Origin: Alkaliphilus hydrothermalis
GTDB lineage: Bacteria; Bacillota; Clostridia; Peptostreptococcales; Natronincolaceae
Assembly (NCBI RefSeq): GCF_016908555.1
Contig: NZ_JAFBEE010000019.1
Coordinates: forward strand, 1 to 55,580
DNA: 55,580 nucleotides
Direction: 5' to 3'
The first letter of the stretch is position 1, and each line of letters opens with the position of its first letter. Under the pieces are notes generated by a model. It did not search any database. It saw only the letters and a program-made list of their open reading frames with translations, and had not been told where the DNA came from. Both the position numbers and the translations under genes were made by a program. Of the stretch, positions 26,182-35,296 are shown piece by piece.

Positions 26182-26778
26182 ATGCTAACCTTAATTACCA
26201 ATAGAAAGATTGTCAAAGAAGGAAATTATTTTAGCACCATCAAAAAAGCTATAGAGGGTGGTGTAGACGCCATTATCCTAAGGGAAAAAGACATACCCAA
26301 AGAGGAACTCCAATCTATAGCAGAAGGAGTCAAGGAAATCATTGGAGAACGAAAAGTATTATTAATCATCAACTCCAATATAGAGATAGCAAAGGCTGTA
26401 GAGGCTGATGGGATTCAACTAAGCTTTGATACCTTTATAAATGAAAAACTTCACGTTGGGTTTGAAGGGCTAGTGGGGGTATCGGTCCATAGTCTCCAAG
26501 AGGCACTGGGGGCAGAAATGAGGGGGGCTAGTTATGTTCTAGCCAGTCATGTCTTTGAGACTGCCTGTAAAGCTGGACTAGAGCCCAAGGGGTTGAGGCT
26601 TATTAAAGAGATCAAGGAAAAGGTGTCTATTCCTGTAATTGCCCTTGGAGGAATTACTCCTGAGAACGTAAAGGATGTAATGGACCTTGGAGTTGAGGGA
26701 GTGGCTGTCATGTCGGGTATTATGGCGGCAGAGGATGTTTTTGAGGTTGTTGAGATGTTTAAGAAGATGATGAGTTAA
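26182..26778 (+). CDS. tenI: TenI-like thiazole tautomerase / ThiE paralogue
   Basis: 198 residues with a ThiE-like barrel. The block ASHVFETACKAGLEPKGL carries the His-x-Phe-x-T pattern seen in TenI, whose histidine aromatises the thiazole tautomer made by ThiG. The ThiE pyrophosphate loop with T-x-T-K is absent. Since a full ThiE domain is present upstream, tautomerase is the best assignment. It begins three bases after the thiC stop and is the last gene before the operon terminator. Confidence 0.85.
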   Translation: MLTLITNRKIVKEGNYFSTIKKAIEGGVDAIILREKDIPKEELQSIAEGVKEIIGERKVLLIINSNIEIAKAVEADGIQLSFDTFINEKLHVGFEGLVGVSVHSLQEALGAEMRGASYVLASHVFETACKAGLEPKGLRLIKEIKEKVSIPVIALGGITPENVKDVMDLGVEGVAVMSGIMAAEDVFEVVEMFKKMMS

Positions 26779-26781
26779 AGA

Positions 26782-26808
26782 CCTTCACCCACTTGGGTGA
26801 GGGTTTTT
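26782..26808 (+). terminator. Intrinsic terminator of the thi operon
   Basis: CCTTCACCCA/TGGGTGAGGG stem with a short loop and five T, directly after tenI. Confidence 0.85.
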
Positions 26809-26894
26809 GAGTGAGTATCTAAACTAATAAATGAAGACTAATAAATGAAGTAAGAATAATTGATAAAAATAAAGGATTGTTAGTTGATGTGTAG

Positions 26895-27083
26895 AATAAC
26901 TTATATGATTTATTGACAAAATCAAAGAGACAACTAACAGAAACCCATGGGGACCCCTTTGCAGTAGCCCAAGGATATATCTATTTAGAAGTTTATTTTG
27001 ATACTGGAAGCTACAATGGTTCTGAGAAAAGAAAAGTAGACATTAACGGTGGGGAAGTTATGTCCTTACCGTACCAAGAATAG
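26895..27083 (+). pseudogene. Unidentified gene fragment
   Basis: A 62-codon open stretch ends with protein-like sequence (THGDPFAVAQGYIYLEVYFD, later EVMSLPYQE) but has no ATG start and no ribosome site, and is preceded by a stop. It looks like the 3' end of a decayed gene. I do not recognise the family. The rest of the 26.8-27.2 kb gap is AT-rich and shows nothing else. Confidence 0.3.
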
Positions 27084-27227
27084 AATAATAGATTAAGAAT
27101 GAATAGCAGAGGTTAAGTATTTATCTACTGCTATTTTTAATAGAAGTACTTGGATGAATTGTTAAATTCAATAAAAGAAGGATAAAAGTTGAATCTCAAG
27201 TATTGGTCGTTGAAGGGAGCGGGTTAG

Positions 27228-27713
27228 ATGAGTTTTTATGACTTTTCAGCAAGAGATATTTACGGAGAGGAAGTGAGGATGGAACAGTACAAAGGGAATG
27301 TTGTGTTGGTGGTTAATACAGCCAGTAAATGTGGATTAACTCCTCAGTTAAAGGGATTGGAGGAAATTTATCGACAACATAAAGATGGTGGTCTACAGGT
27401 ATTAGGTTTTCCCTGTAACCAATTTGCTAATCAAGAATCAGGTAATAATAAGGAAATTCAAGATTTTTGCCAACTGAATTATGGAGTTACTTTTACAATG
27501 TTTGAAAAGATAGATGTAAATGGGGAAAATGCCCATCCCCTGTATAAATTTTTAAAGTCCCAGACAAAAGGAATCTTTAGTAAAGAAATTAAGTGGAATT
27601 TTACAAAATTCTTAATAGACCAAAATGGGAATGTGATCAAAAGATATTCACCAATAACGTCCCCGATAAAAATAGAAAAAGATATTGAAAAACTAATACA
27701 AACAAAGCGTTAA
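27228..27713 (+). CDS. Glutathione peroxidase family thiol peroxidase
   Basis: 161 residues. The peroxidatic residue is Cys35 in TASKCGLTPQ; the codon is TGT, so this is the cysteine form, not a selenoprotein. GFPCNQFANQE supplies the resolving cysteine and catalytic Gln, and KWNFTKFLI the catalytic Trp/Asn. In clostridia such enzymes normally use thioredoxin rather than glutathione. The start ATG follows GAAGGGAG. A weak hairpin with eight T follows the stop. It probably protects this anaerobe from peroxides. Single gene. Confidence 0.93.
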   Translation: MSFYDFSARDIYGEEVRMEQYKGNVVLVVNTASKCGLTPQLKGLEEIYRQHKDGGLQVLGFPCNQFANQESGNNKEIQDFCQLNYGVTFTMFEKIDVNGENAHPLYKFLKSQTKGIFSKEIKWNFTKFLIDQNGNVIKRYSPITSPIKIEKDIEKLIQTKR

Positions 27714-27949
27714 TTTGGATCATATTAAATCTTCATCTCATAAAAGTGGAGACTTTTTTTTGAAGGATTATTATCAAATATATGGAATAATACACTAGAC
27801 AATCTAATAGAAATAAGTACTTATTGCAGGATTCAGTGAGAAAAAATGAGGGGGATAAAAATAGAAAAGGATGTCTTAATGAGTTTCAATAGGACTTAAA
27901 AAGAGTGGTAGGACTGATAAGCCAAGACCTAAAAATTAGGGGGTGCATT

Positions 27950-28411
27950 ATGGAACTGTTGATTAAAAGAACGAATTTAGATGAAGTAGAGGAACTACTA
28001 GAAATTCAGAAAAGTGCTTTTCATGAGGCTTTGGAAAGATATCAAGACTACGATACAAGCCCTGCAACAGAGGCAAAAGAACGACTTCAATACAAAATAC
28101 AGCATTATCACCATTACACCATATATATGGATGATGAGTTAATAGGCGGGGCAGAGGTTCGAATCAAGTCAGTATCCCATTGTTACCTAAATAGAATCTA
28201 TGTAAATCCTACCCATCAAGGTAAGGGAATAGGAAAAAAGGTGATGTTGCATTTAGAGGGGTTATACCCACAGGCAACCACTTGGAGCTTAAACACCCCC
28301 CATATGGAATATAGGAATCATTATCTGTATGAAAAAATGGGTTATAGAAAGATTGGGGAAGAAGCATTTTCAGATAAAATGAATCTCTTTTATTATGAGA
28401 AGGTCAAGTAA
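27950..28411 (+). CDS. GNAT family N-acetyltransferase
   Basis: 153 residues. The acetyl-CoA loop is visible in YVNPTHQGKGIGKKVMLHLE (the Q-x-x-G-x-G/A motif), with the C-terminal YLYEKMGYRKIG typical of GNATs. ATG 27950 follows TTAGGGGGTGC; the in-frame start at 27905 lacks a ribosome site. A strong terminator follows. The acceptor substrate cannot be deduced; neighbours are a peroxidase and the TldD/E pair, with no operon link. Confidence 0.88.
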   Translation: MELLIKRTNLDEVEELLEIQKSAFHEALERYQDYDTSPATEAKERLQYKIQHYHHYTIYMDDELIGGAEVRIKSVSHCYLNRIYVNPTHQGKGIGKKVMLHLEGLYPQATTWSLNTPHMEYRNHYLYEKMGYRKIGEEAFSDKMNLFYYEKVK

Positions 28412-28473
28412 CGAACTGTTAAGTGTTGTTTTATATGCAGTTATTGGAAACAAAAACAGAATAATAAAAGGAA

Positions 28474-28521
28474 ATAAAGCTATTATGTTGAATATAAAAT
28501 TCATAATAGCTTTTATTTTTT
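28474..28521 (+). terminator. Intrinsic terminator after the GNAT gene
   Basis: AAAGCTATTATG/CATAATAGCTTT stem with a 14-base AT loop, followed by TATTTTTT. Confidence 0.85.
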
Positions 28522-28700
28522 GACAATAGGGCGGTGTGGAGATTGAGGTTGCGTAATTTTTTTGTGAGGACAGTATTAAAGGATTGGTAATGTATGTGAT
28601 ATCAGGGATTAAAAAGAACTTAGCTAATTGTGGAATTAAGAAAAACTTGATTCATTAACTATTTGCTTACAGATGTAATTGATTAAGGGAGGGTTTTTTA

Positions 28701-30080
28701 ATGACAATATTTAATTTAACACCCTACAAGCATTTATTACCAGCTTATGGGGAATTAAGAGTTCAAGAAAATCGAACAAGAAATATTATTATAATGGATG
28801 GTAAAATCACAAAGAATGAAGTAGGCTCTAAAAAGGGTTTATCTGCTAGAGTTTTATCGGGAGGTATTATGGGATTTGCAGCTTCTGAAACAATTTCAGA
28901 GTCAGAGGTGAAGAAAGTACTTGAAAAAGCTAAGAGAAATGCCGACTATTTAAAACCCTTTGAAAAGAATACCCAAGGAGCACTTCAGTTTAATCCATTT
29001 CAACATAGCATGGACCTAAGTACAAAAAAGAGTCTACGTTCAACATCGGAAATCTTACGGTTTCTAATGGAGGTGGATGCCTATATCGCTAAAACTTACC
29101 CAGATCTAAAAAGTCGAATGGTTCGTTTAATTGAACTGGATATGGAAAAGGATCTAATCAATACCCCAGGCAGTGTATTATATTCCCTTTGGACTCGTTC
29201 CCACATCTATATCAGAATGATTAAAGAAAAAGACGGGATACCTTACTCATATTATGAAATATTAGGTGGTGCTGGGGATTTTGAAGATCATTTTGAAAAA
29301 CCAGAAGATCTATATCCAACAGTGGATTTAGCATATAAACGTCTAGTGGATAAAACGGAAGCTGTTGAGGCAAAGGCGGGTATGGCGGATGTGATTATCG
29401 GTAGTGAGCTTACTGGAATCCTTGCCCATGAAGCAGTAGGACATACGGCAGAAGCCGACACTGTGTTATCGGGTTCCTTCATCGGTCATTTAGTGGGGCA
29501 ACAGGTGGCAAATGAAAAGGTATCTTTAGTGGATTTTGCCAACACCTACAATGGAGAACTTTTAGCAATGCCTGTCTTTATAGATGATGAAGGGACAAAG
29601 GCAGAGGATGCAGTGATTATCGAAAATGGAATACTAAAAGGATTTATGCACAATTTACAATCGGCTGAAAAGCTAGGGGTTAAGCCTACCGGGAATGCCC
29701 GTGCATTTGATTTCTTTGATGAACCTCTGATTAGGATGAGGAACACAGCTATTTTACCAGGAAAAGATAAGATAGAAGACATGATTGCTTCAATTGAAAA
29801 TGGCTATTATATCATGAGTTCATCCAATGGACAAGCCGACAGTACTGGTGAATTTATGTTTGGGGTTCAATTGGGTTATGAAATTAAAAATGGAAAATTA
29901 GGAAGAGCATTGAAGGAAACCACTGTCTCAGGGATGGCTTTTGATGTACTAAAAAGCACTACTATGTTGGCGGATGATCTACAATTCTTTAACAATGGAT
30001 ATTGTGGTAAAAAGCAAATGATGCCAACTGCCGATGGTGGACCAACTTTAAAATGTCGTATGAATATTGGAGGTAACTAA
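28701..30080 (+). CDS. tldD: TldD-family zinc metallopeptidase
   Basis: 459 residues. The zinc-binding HExxxH motif is HEAVGH at 243-248 (ILAHEAVGHTAEAD), the TldD hallmark. TldD works with TldE as a heterodimer that degrades or matures unfolded peptides, for example microcin B17 and CcdA in E. coli. The start ATG follows GGGAGGG. The tldE start lies directly after the stop, with the ribosome site GGAGG inside the end of tldD, so the two are translationally coupled. No precursor peptide gene was found next to the pair. Confidence 0.93.
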   Translation: MTIFNLTPYKHLLPAYGELRVQENRTRNIIIMDGKITKNEVGSKKGLSARVLSGGIMGFAASETISESEVKKVLEKAKRNADYLKPFEKNTQGALQFNPFQHSMDLSTKKSLRSTSEILRFLMEVDAYIAKTYPDLKSRMVRLIELDMEKDLINTPGSVLYSLWTRSHIYIRMIKEKDGIPYSYYEILGGAGDFEDHFEKPEDLYPTVDLAYKRLVDKTEAVEAKAGMADVIIGSELTGILAHEAVGHTAEADTVLSGSFIGHLVGQQVANEKVSLVDFANTYNGELLAMPVFIDDEGTKAEDAVIIENGILKGFMHNLQSAEKLGVKPTGNARAFDFFDEPLIRMRNTAILPGKDKIEDMIASIENGYYIMSSSNGQADSTGEFMFGVQLGYEIKNGKLGRALKETTVSGMAFDVLKSTTMLADDLQFFNNGYCGKKQMMPTADGGPTLKCRMNIGGN

Positions 30081-30081
30081 G

Positions 30082-31398
30082 ATGAAATATAAAGGGATTA
30101 TAGATGAAACAATCGCATACTTAAAGGGGCTTGGAGCCGATGAAGTAGAGGTGAAATTGTCCGAGAGTGATGACTTTGAAGTCTACGGGAATGCAGGGGT
30201 GCTGGATTTAGTCCGTTCTGTAGAAAATGCAGTGTTGAATGTGACGGTCCTAAAGGATCAAAAACGAGCCAATACAGTCATCAATGATCTTTCGAAAGAA
30301 AATCGCGAAAAGGCACTAGTCGCTCTAATGGCTTCTGTATCCACTGCCGAACCCGACCCCGCCTATGATTTATCAGCTGTAGAAACCCCAAAGCATATTG
30401 TAATGGGGAAAAAACCAGAAGGGGAAAAAGAAATAGAGGATATCAAAACGAAACTAACCCAGATGACGGCGGAGTTTGTGGATTCCGTAAAGGCTGATTT
30501 TCCAGCAGTGATGTTGGTGGAAATGGGAACTAACTACAAAATGAAGACATCCGTCCTAAAAAATACAAAGGGGACTGAACTTCTGGAAGAACTTTATGGA
30601 TATGAAGTTGGAGCAATGTTCAACGCAGTAGATGAAGAAAAGAGTTCTTCTTTTAACTATGTAATGAGTACGCCAACTGGCCTTGATGAGCCATTTTTAA
30701 ACAATACATACTGGAGAGATACAATTGGAAGAAATGAAAAAGAATTGAATGCAGAACCCTTCAACGGTAGATTAGAGGGAAATGTAATGTTTGCCCCTAC
30801 AGTGGTGGCAGAGTTTCTTAGTGAGTTGGAGGAATTAGCACTAAAAGACAATGCCTTTATACAGGATTATTCTAAATGGAAGAATTCAATCGGAGAACAG
30901 GTATGCGATGCTAAATTAACTTGGCATTCTGCTCCCCTATCGGATGAAGTTGGTGGAGGTTATGGGATTACAGAGGATGGATTCCCTGTAGAAGATGTAA
31001 CTGTAATCGAAAATGGAGTATTAAAGAGTCATCTACTTTCTTTATACGGTGCTAATAAATCTGGCAGAAAGCGGGCAGGGAATCAGGGGGGCATCTTCCT
31101 AGTTGAGCCTGGTACTACTTCCCTTGAAAAAATGATCTCTGGAATAGATAGAGGAATTTTAATCTCTCGACTTTCTGGGGGACAACCATCGCCAAACGGT
31201 GATTTTTCTGGAGTTGCAAAAAACAGCTTCTTGATTGAGAATGGTAAAATTGCTGGAGCGGTATCAGAAGCAATGGCAACCTTCAATATATTTGAAGTTC
31301 TAAAAGACATTGAGGCACTTTCCATAGAAAGACATGATGCAGGTTTCTTTAAGATCCCATATCTAAAGAGTAATCGAGTATTGGTGACGGGGAAATAG
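30082..31398 (+). CDS. tldE: TldE/PmbA-family partner of TldD
   Basis: 438 residues. It has the TldE/PmbA fold without the HExxxH motif, as expected for the non-catalytic partner that forms the peptide channel. Recognisable blocks are DEVGGGYGITEDGFPVEDV and GTTSLEKMISGIDRGILISR, which align with the TldD C-terminal region. ATG 30082 is preferred over the in-frame TTG 30067, because the latter would consume the ribosome site GGAGG. Cotranscribed with tldD. Confidence 0.92.
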   Translation: MKYKGIIDETIAYLKGLGADEVEVKLSESDDFEVYGNAGVLDLVRSVENAVLNVTVLKDQKRANTVINDLSKENREKALVALMASVSTAEPDPAYDLSAVETPKHIVMGKKPEGEKEIEDIKTKLTQMTAEFVDSVKADFPAVMLVEMGTNYKMKTSVLKNTKGTELLEELYGYEVGAMFNAVDEEKSSSFNYVMSTPTGLDEPFLNNTYWRDTIGRNEKELNAEPFNGRLEGNVMFAPTVVAEFLSELEELALKDNAFIQDYSKWKNSIGEQVCDAKLTWHSAPLSDEVGGGYGITEDGFPVEDVTVIENGVLKSHLLSLYGANKSGRKRAGNQGGIFLVEPGTTSLEKMISGIDRGILISRLSGGQPSPNGDFSGVAKNSFLIENGKIAGAVSEAMATFNIFEVLKDIEALSIERHDAGFFKIPYLKSNRVLVTGK

Positions 31399-31494
31399 GT
31401 AGTCATGGTAGAACAGATTGTCTACATCATCACATATGATGAGATTAAAGCAAATACATACGTAACAACAAGAATTGAGATAGGAGATGAAAAA

Positions 31495-31926
31495 ATGAAT
31501 CGAATGAATCTAATCACTTTAGGGGTAAAGGATATTAATAGATCACTATATTTTTATAGGGATGGACTGGGCTTTAAGACATCCGTCAAAGAGGACAATC
31601 CTGATATAGTGTTTTTTAAAAATAACGGAACAAGATTAGCCCTGTATCCATTGAAGGAACTGGCAGAGGACATCAGTAAAGAAAATCCACCAACAGGACA
31701 AGGATTCTCTGGAATTACATTAGCCTACAATGCTAAATCAAAGGAAGAAGTGGATGGGATTTTTCAACAGGCTAAAGAGGCAGGAGCCACCATTGTAAAA
31801 GAGCCTCAAATGGTTTTCTGGGGGGGATATAGTGGCTACTTCACTGATCCTGATGGTTATTATTGGGAGGTAGCCTACGGAGACATGTGGCAGTTTGATG
31901 AGCAGGATATGTTGGTGATTGATTAG
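31495..31926 (+). CDS. VOC (glyoxalase/bleomycin-resistance fold) family protein
   Basis: 143 residues. The opening MNLITLGVKDINRSLYFYRD and the late YFTDPDGYYWEVAY are the two vicinal-oxygen-chelate half-motifs; the Glu of WEV is a likely metal ligand. Function ranges from lyase to antibiotic binding in this superfamily and cannot be fixed here. ATG 31495 follows ATAGGAGATG; the frame from 31405 has no ribosome site. It lies 96 bp after tldE. Confidence 0.87.
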   Translation: MNRMNLITLGVKDINRSLYFYRDGLGFKTSVKEDNPDIVFFKNNGTRLALYPLKELAEDISKENPPTGQGFSGITLAYNAKSKEEVDGIFQQAKEAGATIVKEPQMVFWGGYSGYFTDPDGYYWEVAYGDMWQFDEQDMLVID

Positions 31927-32078
31927 GACTCAGATATCAATCTATAGTTGCAAATTGTAATTTAAGTTAGGTTAAGTAAGTTAGTAAGTCAAGTCAAGTC
32001 AAGATAGAGAATTGGGGAAAAGGAAAGCTTCCTTTAGTCTTTAGTTTGAAGGCGACTATAAGATAGGTAGGTAAGACA

Positions 32079-32657
32079 ATGAGGTCAGATATAGTCATAA
32101 AAGAAGTTACAAAAGAACATTCTAATGAATATGCTCAAATCCCTATGTTGGGAAAGTTTTCATCTAAGTATGAACTACAAAAGGTTGATGGAGGCTTAGG
32201 TGGAATCCTTTTTAAAGAAGTAGAAATAGAGGAATATATAAAAGATATTGGTCTGGACCAAGACCCTTTTGAGTGGGAATCGAGTTTTGATTTAAGTAAT
32301 TGGGGATTTTTTATTGTCTACCATCAAGATAAACCAGTGGCTGGAATTACTTTGGCCTTTGATACTGAGGGAGTCAATATGCTGGCTAAAAGAAAGGACC
32401 TGACAGTAGTATGGGATATTAGGGTAGCCCCAGAGTACAAGGGTATGGGGATCGGAAGTCAGTTGATCAACGCTGCTAAAGCGTGGGCTAAGGAAAGGAA
32501 CTGTACTCAACTGAAAATTGAAACCCAAAACAATAATGTGGCTGCTTGTAAATTTTACAAAAGTCAAGGAGCTGTGTTGGGGGAAATCAATGAATATGCC
32601 TACTATGGTGATATGGATGACGAAGTGATGCTGATTTGGTATATAGAATTAGAATAG
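32079..32657 (+). CDS. GNAT family N-acetyltransferase
   Basis: 192 residues. The acetyl-CoA loop is VAPEYKGMGIGSQLINAAK (R/Q-G-x-G-type), followed by KIETQNNNVAACKFYKSQG, the classic GNAT C-terminal block with the tyrosine of FYKSQGA. It resembles streptothricin-type and general small-molecule acetyltransferases, but the substrate is unassigned. The start ATG has a modest GGTAGGTAAG site. The sequence just before it (31965-32010) is low-complexity AAGT/AAGTC repeats. Confidence 0.88.
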   Translation: MRSDIVIKEVTKEHSNEYAQIPMLGKFSSKYELQKVDGGLGGILFKEVEIEEYIKDIGLDQDPFEWESSFDLSNWGFFIVYHQDKPVAGITLAFDTEGVNMLAKRKDLTVVWDIRVAPEYKGMGIGSQLINAAKAWAKERNCTQLKIETQNNNVAACKFYKSQGAVLGEINEYAYYGDMDDEVMLIWYIELE

Positions 32658-32774
32658 CATTTACAACTGTTGCAGGAAGGGTGGATAACCAGAAAAACCC
32701 TGAATTATAGTTTCGAAAAAGTGGTTCTATAGGATATGATATGTGGTGGGCTTTGAGGAAGGAGTACTACTTGA

Positions 32775-33332
32775 ATGAACTTTGACACACTGGCTTATGT
32801 GGCAGAAAAAATTAACAATCAAAATATCAGATGGGGGCTAGGGGGATCTCTAGTCCTTCATCATTATGGTTTAATCGACGACCCAAATGATATGGATATA
32901 TTAGTATCACTTGGTGATGCTGAAGCATTAGACGATGTATTGCAATCTATAGGGGAGAGGAAAGAAAAAGAAGCTACCTTAACCTATAAAACTAAGTTCT
33001 TTAATCAATACAAAGTAAAGACTATGGATATAGATGTGATGGGGGGCTTCACCATTAAGCATAGTCGTGGAGATTATGAATTTCCCTTTGACGAAGAATC
33101 CATCATTGGGTGTATGGAAAGGAAAGGGGTTAAAATCCCTCTGACCTCCCTAGAGGATTGGTATATAGTCTATCAGTTGCTCCCCAATAGAGAAGAAAAG
33201 GTAAAGCTCATAGAAGAATATTTTATAAAACATGGAATAAAGCACCACCAATTAATTGAAAGAGCCCTGCAGATGTGTCTGCCACCGGAGGTAATATCAA
33301 GGACTAAGGAGTTATTAGCGGAAGTGGGATAG
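32775..33332 (+). CDS. Nucleotidyltransferase-fold protein
   Basis: 185 residues. The N-terminal motif WGLGGSLVLHHYGLIDDPND followed by MDILV is the GGS-x(n)-D-x-D signature of minimal nucleotidyltransferases; a third acidic residue may be the Asp in MDIDVMGG. The C-terminal half is helical. Such proteins can be aminoglycoside adenylyltransferase-like or stand-alone enzymes of unknown target. No partner HEPN/antitoxin gene is adjacent, so a toxin-antitoxin role is not supported. A long-stem terminator follows. The start ATG is preceded by AAGGAG at a rather long distance. Confidence 0.7.
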   Translation: MNFDTLAYVAEKINNQNIRWGLGGSLVLHHYGLIDDPNDMDILVSLGDAEALDDVLQSIGERKEKEATLTYKTKFFNQYKVKTMDIDVMGGFTIKHSRGDYEFPFDEESIIGCMERKGVKIPLTSLEDWYIVYQLLPNREEKVKLIEEYFIKHGIKHHQLIERALQMCLPPEVISRTKELLAEVG

Positions 33333-33334
33333 AC

Positions 33335-33376
33335 AAGCAGTTGTATAGAGGGATTTTCTATACAACTGCTTTATTA
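33335..33376 (+). terminator. Intrinsic terminator
   Basis: 15-bp perfect stem AAGCAGTTGTATAGA/TCTATACAACTGCTT with a short loop, followed by TATTAAT. Confidence 0.8.
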
Positions 33377-33526
33377 ATGTTATAAATAATATTGAGTTGA
33401 ATAAAGGAATAGTAGTACAAATATGAGAATCCCCTGCATATGATTATATATGAGTATGACTAGTTAATGCTTCTAGCTTAACTGATACAGTGTTACTGCT
33501 CATGAATTTATATAAAGGGGTGAGTT

Positions 33527-35296
33527 ATTATACAAGATATTATTAGTGTCGTCATGAACAAATGTAAACAATGTTATTCTTGCGTAAGAAATTGCCCAGT
33601 TAATGCAGTTCAAATAAGCAATGGACAAGCCAGTATCATTCATTCCAGATGCATCAATTGTGGTAAATGTGTTAAGAGTTGTCCTCAAAACGCAAAAATA
33701 ATTATAGATTACAAAAAACATACCTTAGAAATGCTAAGAAACTGTGAAAATGTCATTGCATGTCTGGCTCCTTCCTTTGTAGCTAGTTTTTATCCCTATT
33801 CATATAAAAAGGTAGTTGGTGGACTAAAGCAGTTAGGGTTTAGTCAAGTATGGGAAGTGGCTGTAGGTGCTGAGGTATTGAGTAGACAGTTAGACGAATT
33901 TATGATAAAGAATCAAGAAAAAACCTTCCTCAGTACCGCTTGTCCCGCCTTTGTCTCAATGATTGAAAAACACTATCCAGAGTTGATAGAACACTTGCTA
34001 CCTTTTATATCACCCATGATTGCCACTGGAAAAATCATAAGAGAGAAATATAAGGATGGGGATTCAGCTTTAAAAATTGTCTTTATAGGACCTTGTATTG
34101 CAAAAAAATCAGAGGCTTTTGAACCGCAGGTAAAGGGGATCATTGATAGTGTATTAACCTTTAAAGAAATGAAGGAGATTTTTAATGAAGAGGCCATAGA
34201 CCTGACTAAAGTAGAAGAGGGGGAAATCGACGGTGCAGCCTCCGACAAAGGTAGGCAGTTTGCCCTATCCACAGGATTAAAAAGCAATCTTAATATCCTA
34301 CAGGGGTTAAACAGTCTTCAATATGACTCCATACATAACGATCGGGAATGTCTACAAATGATTGACGCCATATTAGAAGATAAGCTCCAGATGGAGTTAA
34401 TAGATGTCCTCCTATGCAAAGGTTGTATTGAAGGACCTAGGATTGATAGCTATTTAAACTATTATGAAAAAATCAATGTCATTAATCATTTTCATCAAGA
34501 AAAAACAAAAGAGCCAATGGAAGTAAAATCGGATATTGATCTATCTAGAACTTTTAAAAATAGAAGAAGTATTTTACCATGGCCCTCAAAAGGTGACATA
34601 CAAAAAGTTTTAAATCAAACAAATAAATATAGCAAAGAAGATGAACTAAACTGTGGAGCCTGTGGCTATAGTACATGTGAAAATAAGGCAGTGGCAGTCC
34701 TTCAAGGGATTGCCGAAGTAGACATGTGTTTGCCCTATCTATTAGATAAAAAAGAAAAGTTGTATAACACCTTAGCAGAAAAGTTTAAGGAAATAACCAC
34801 CCTGAAGGATGAGCTGGAGATCATTATCGAGTCCTCCTATGATGGAATTGTCGTAACAGATGGTGATGGGAGAATACTAAAAAGCAATAAGGCATGGAAT
34901 AAAATGGTGGGGTATAAAGAAGGAAATAATGATGAAATAATTCATGAAATGGAAAGTAAGGGAATTATTCTGCCCTCAGCAACATTACTAACATTGAAGG
35001 AAAAAAGGAGAATATCCTTTATTCAAAATACCTTTAACAATAAAAAGTATTTCACCACTGGCACCCCTATTTTCGACGAAGGGGGAAATATTAAGCGGGT
35101 TGTTACCAATATTAGAGATATTGATGAACTGAACAAATTAAAAACTCAAATCGAAGAAACCATGAGACTAGAAAAAAATATCATGTTCAGGATCTCAATA
35201 GGGCTAAGAATTGTGAGTTCCAGAGTGAAAACATTGTTGCCAATAGTATTGAGATGGGGGAAGTCCTCCATACTGCCAGTAATGTGGCATCTGTAA
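33527..35296 (+). CDS. Hydrogen-sensor half: 2x[4Fe-4S], H-cluster-like, Fe-S and PAS domains (frame breaks near 35172)
   Basis: Counting from ATG 33554, two 4Fe-4S clusters (Cys4/7/10/14 and 33/36/39/43) lead into a [FeFe]-hydrogenase large-subunit domain. It keeps STACP (Cys130), GPCIAKKSE (Cys181) and LLCKGCIEGP (Cys288, Cys291). The proton-transfer cysteine is Ala, as in sensory hydrogenases. Then come an Fe-S domain (Cys367/370/375/392) and a PAS domain (about 420-535). The coding frame leaves at the A7 run (35172-35178); the 40 codons after it to 35296 are out of frame. The ribosome site AAAGGGGTG is 5 bases before an in-frame ATT at 33527, a possible rare start giving nine extra residues. 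Probably senses H2 or redox state. Confidence 0.8.
   Translation: MIQDIISVVMNKCKQCYSCVRNCPVNAVQISNGQASIIHSRCINCGKCVKSCPQNAKIIIDYKKHTLEMLRNCENVIACLAPSFVASFYPYSYKKVVGGLKQLGFSQVWEVAVGAEVLSRQLDEFMIKNQEKTFLSTACPAFVSMIEKHYPELIEHLLPFISPMIATGKIIREKYKDGDSALKIVFIGPCIAKKSEAFEPQVKGIIDSVLTFKEMKEIFNEEAIDLTKVEEGEIDGAASDKGRQFALSTGLKSNLNILQGLNSLQYDSIHNDRECLQMIDAILEDKLQMELIDVLLCKGCIEGPRIDSYLNYYEKINVINHFHQEKTKEPMEVKSDIDLSRTFKNRRSILPWPSKGDIQKVLNQTNKYSKEDELNCGACGYSTCENKAVAVLQGIAEVDMCLPYLLDKKEKLYNTLAEKFKEITTLKDELEIIIESSYDGIVVTDGDGRILKSNKAWNKMVGYKEGNNDEIIHEMESKGIILPSATLLTLKEKRRISFIQNTFNNKKYFTTGTPIFDEGGNIKRVVTNIRDIDELNKLKTQIEETMRLEKNIMFRISIGLRIVSSRVKTLLPIVLRWGKSSILPVMWHL
35172..35178 (+). other. A7 run where the regulator reading frame breaks
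   Basis: Seven A preceded by G. The upstream frame reads GAA AAA AAT; the downstream frame needs one more A (GAA AAA AAA TAT). A AAA AAT is also a slippery-type heptamer in the upstream frame. The break could be a homopolymer error, a real mutation, or slippage. Confidence 0.75.

Noticed and set aside
27330..27350. Glutathione peroxidase as a second selenoprotein
   Set aside because: The catalytic codon is TGT (Cys), not TGA.
28150..28175. GGTTCGAATC as a tRNA T-arm
   Set aside because: It lies within the GNAT coding frame and no cloverleaf can be built around it; the similar sequence in prfC is likewise coding.
31965..32010. AAGT/AAGTC low-complexity stretch as a functional repeat
   Set aside because: Short, imperfect and without structure; probably replication slippage.
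32775..33332. Nucleotidyltransferase-like gene as half of an MNT/HEPN toxin-antitoxin pair
   Set aside because: No HEPN or other partner gene is adjacent.
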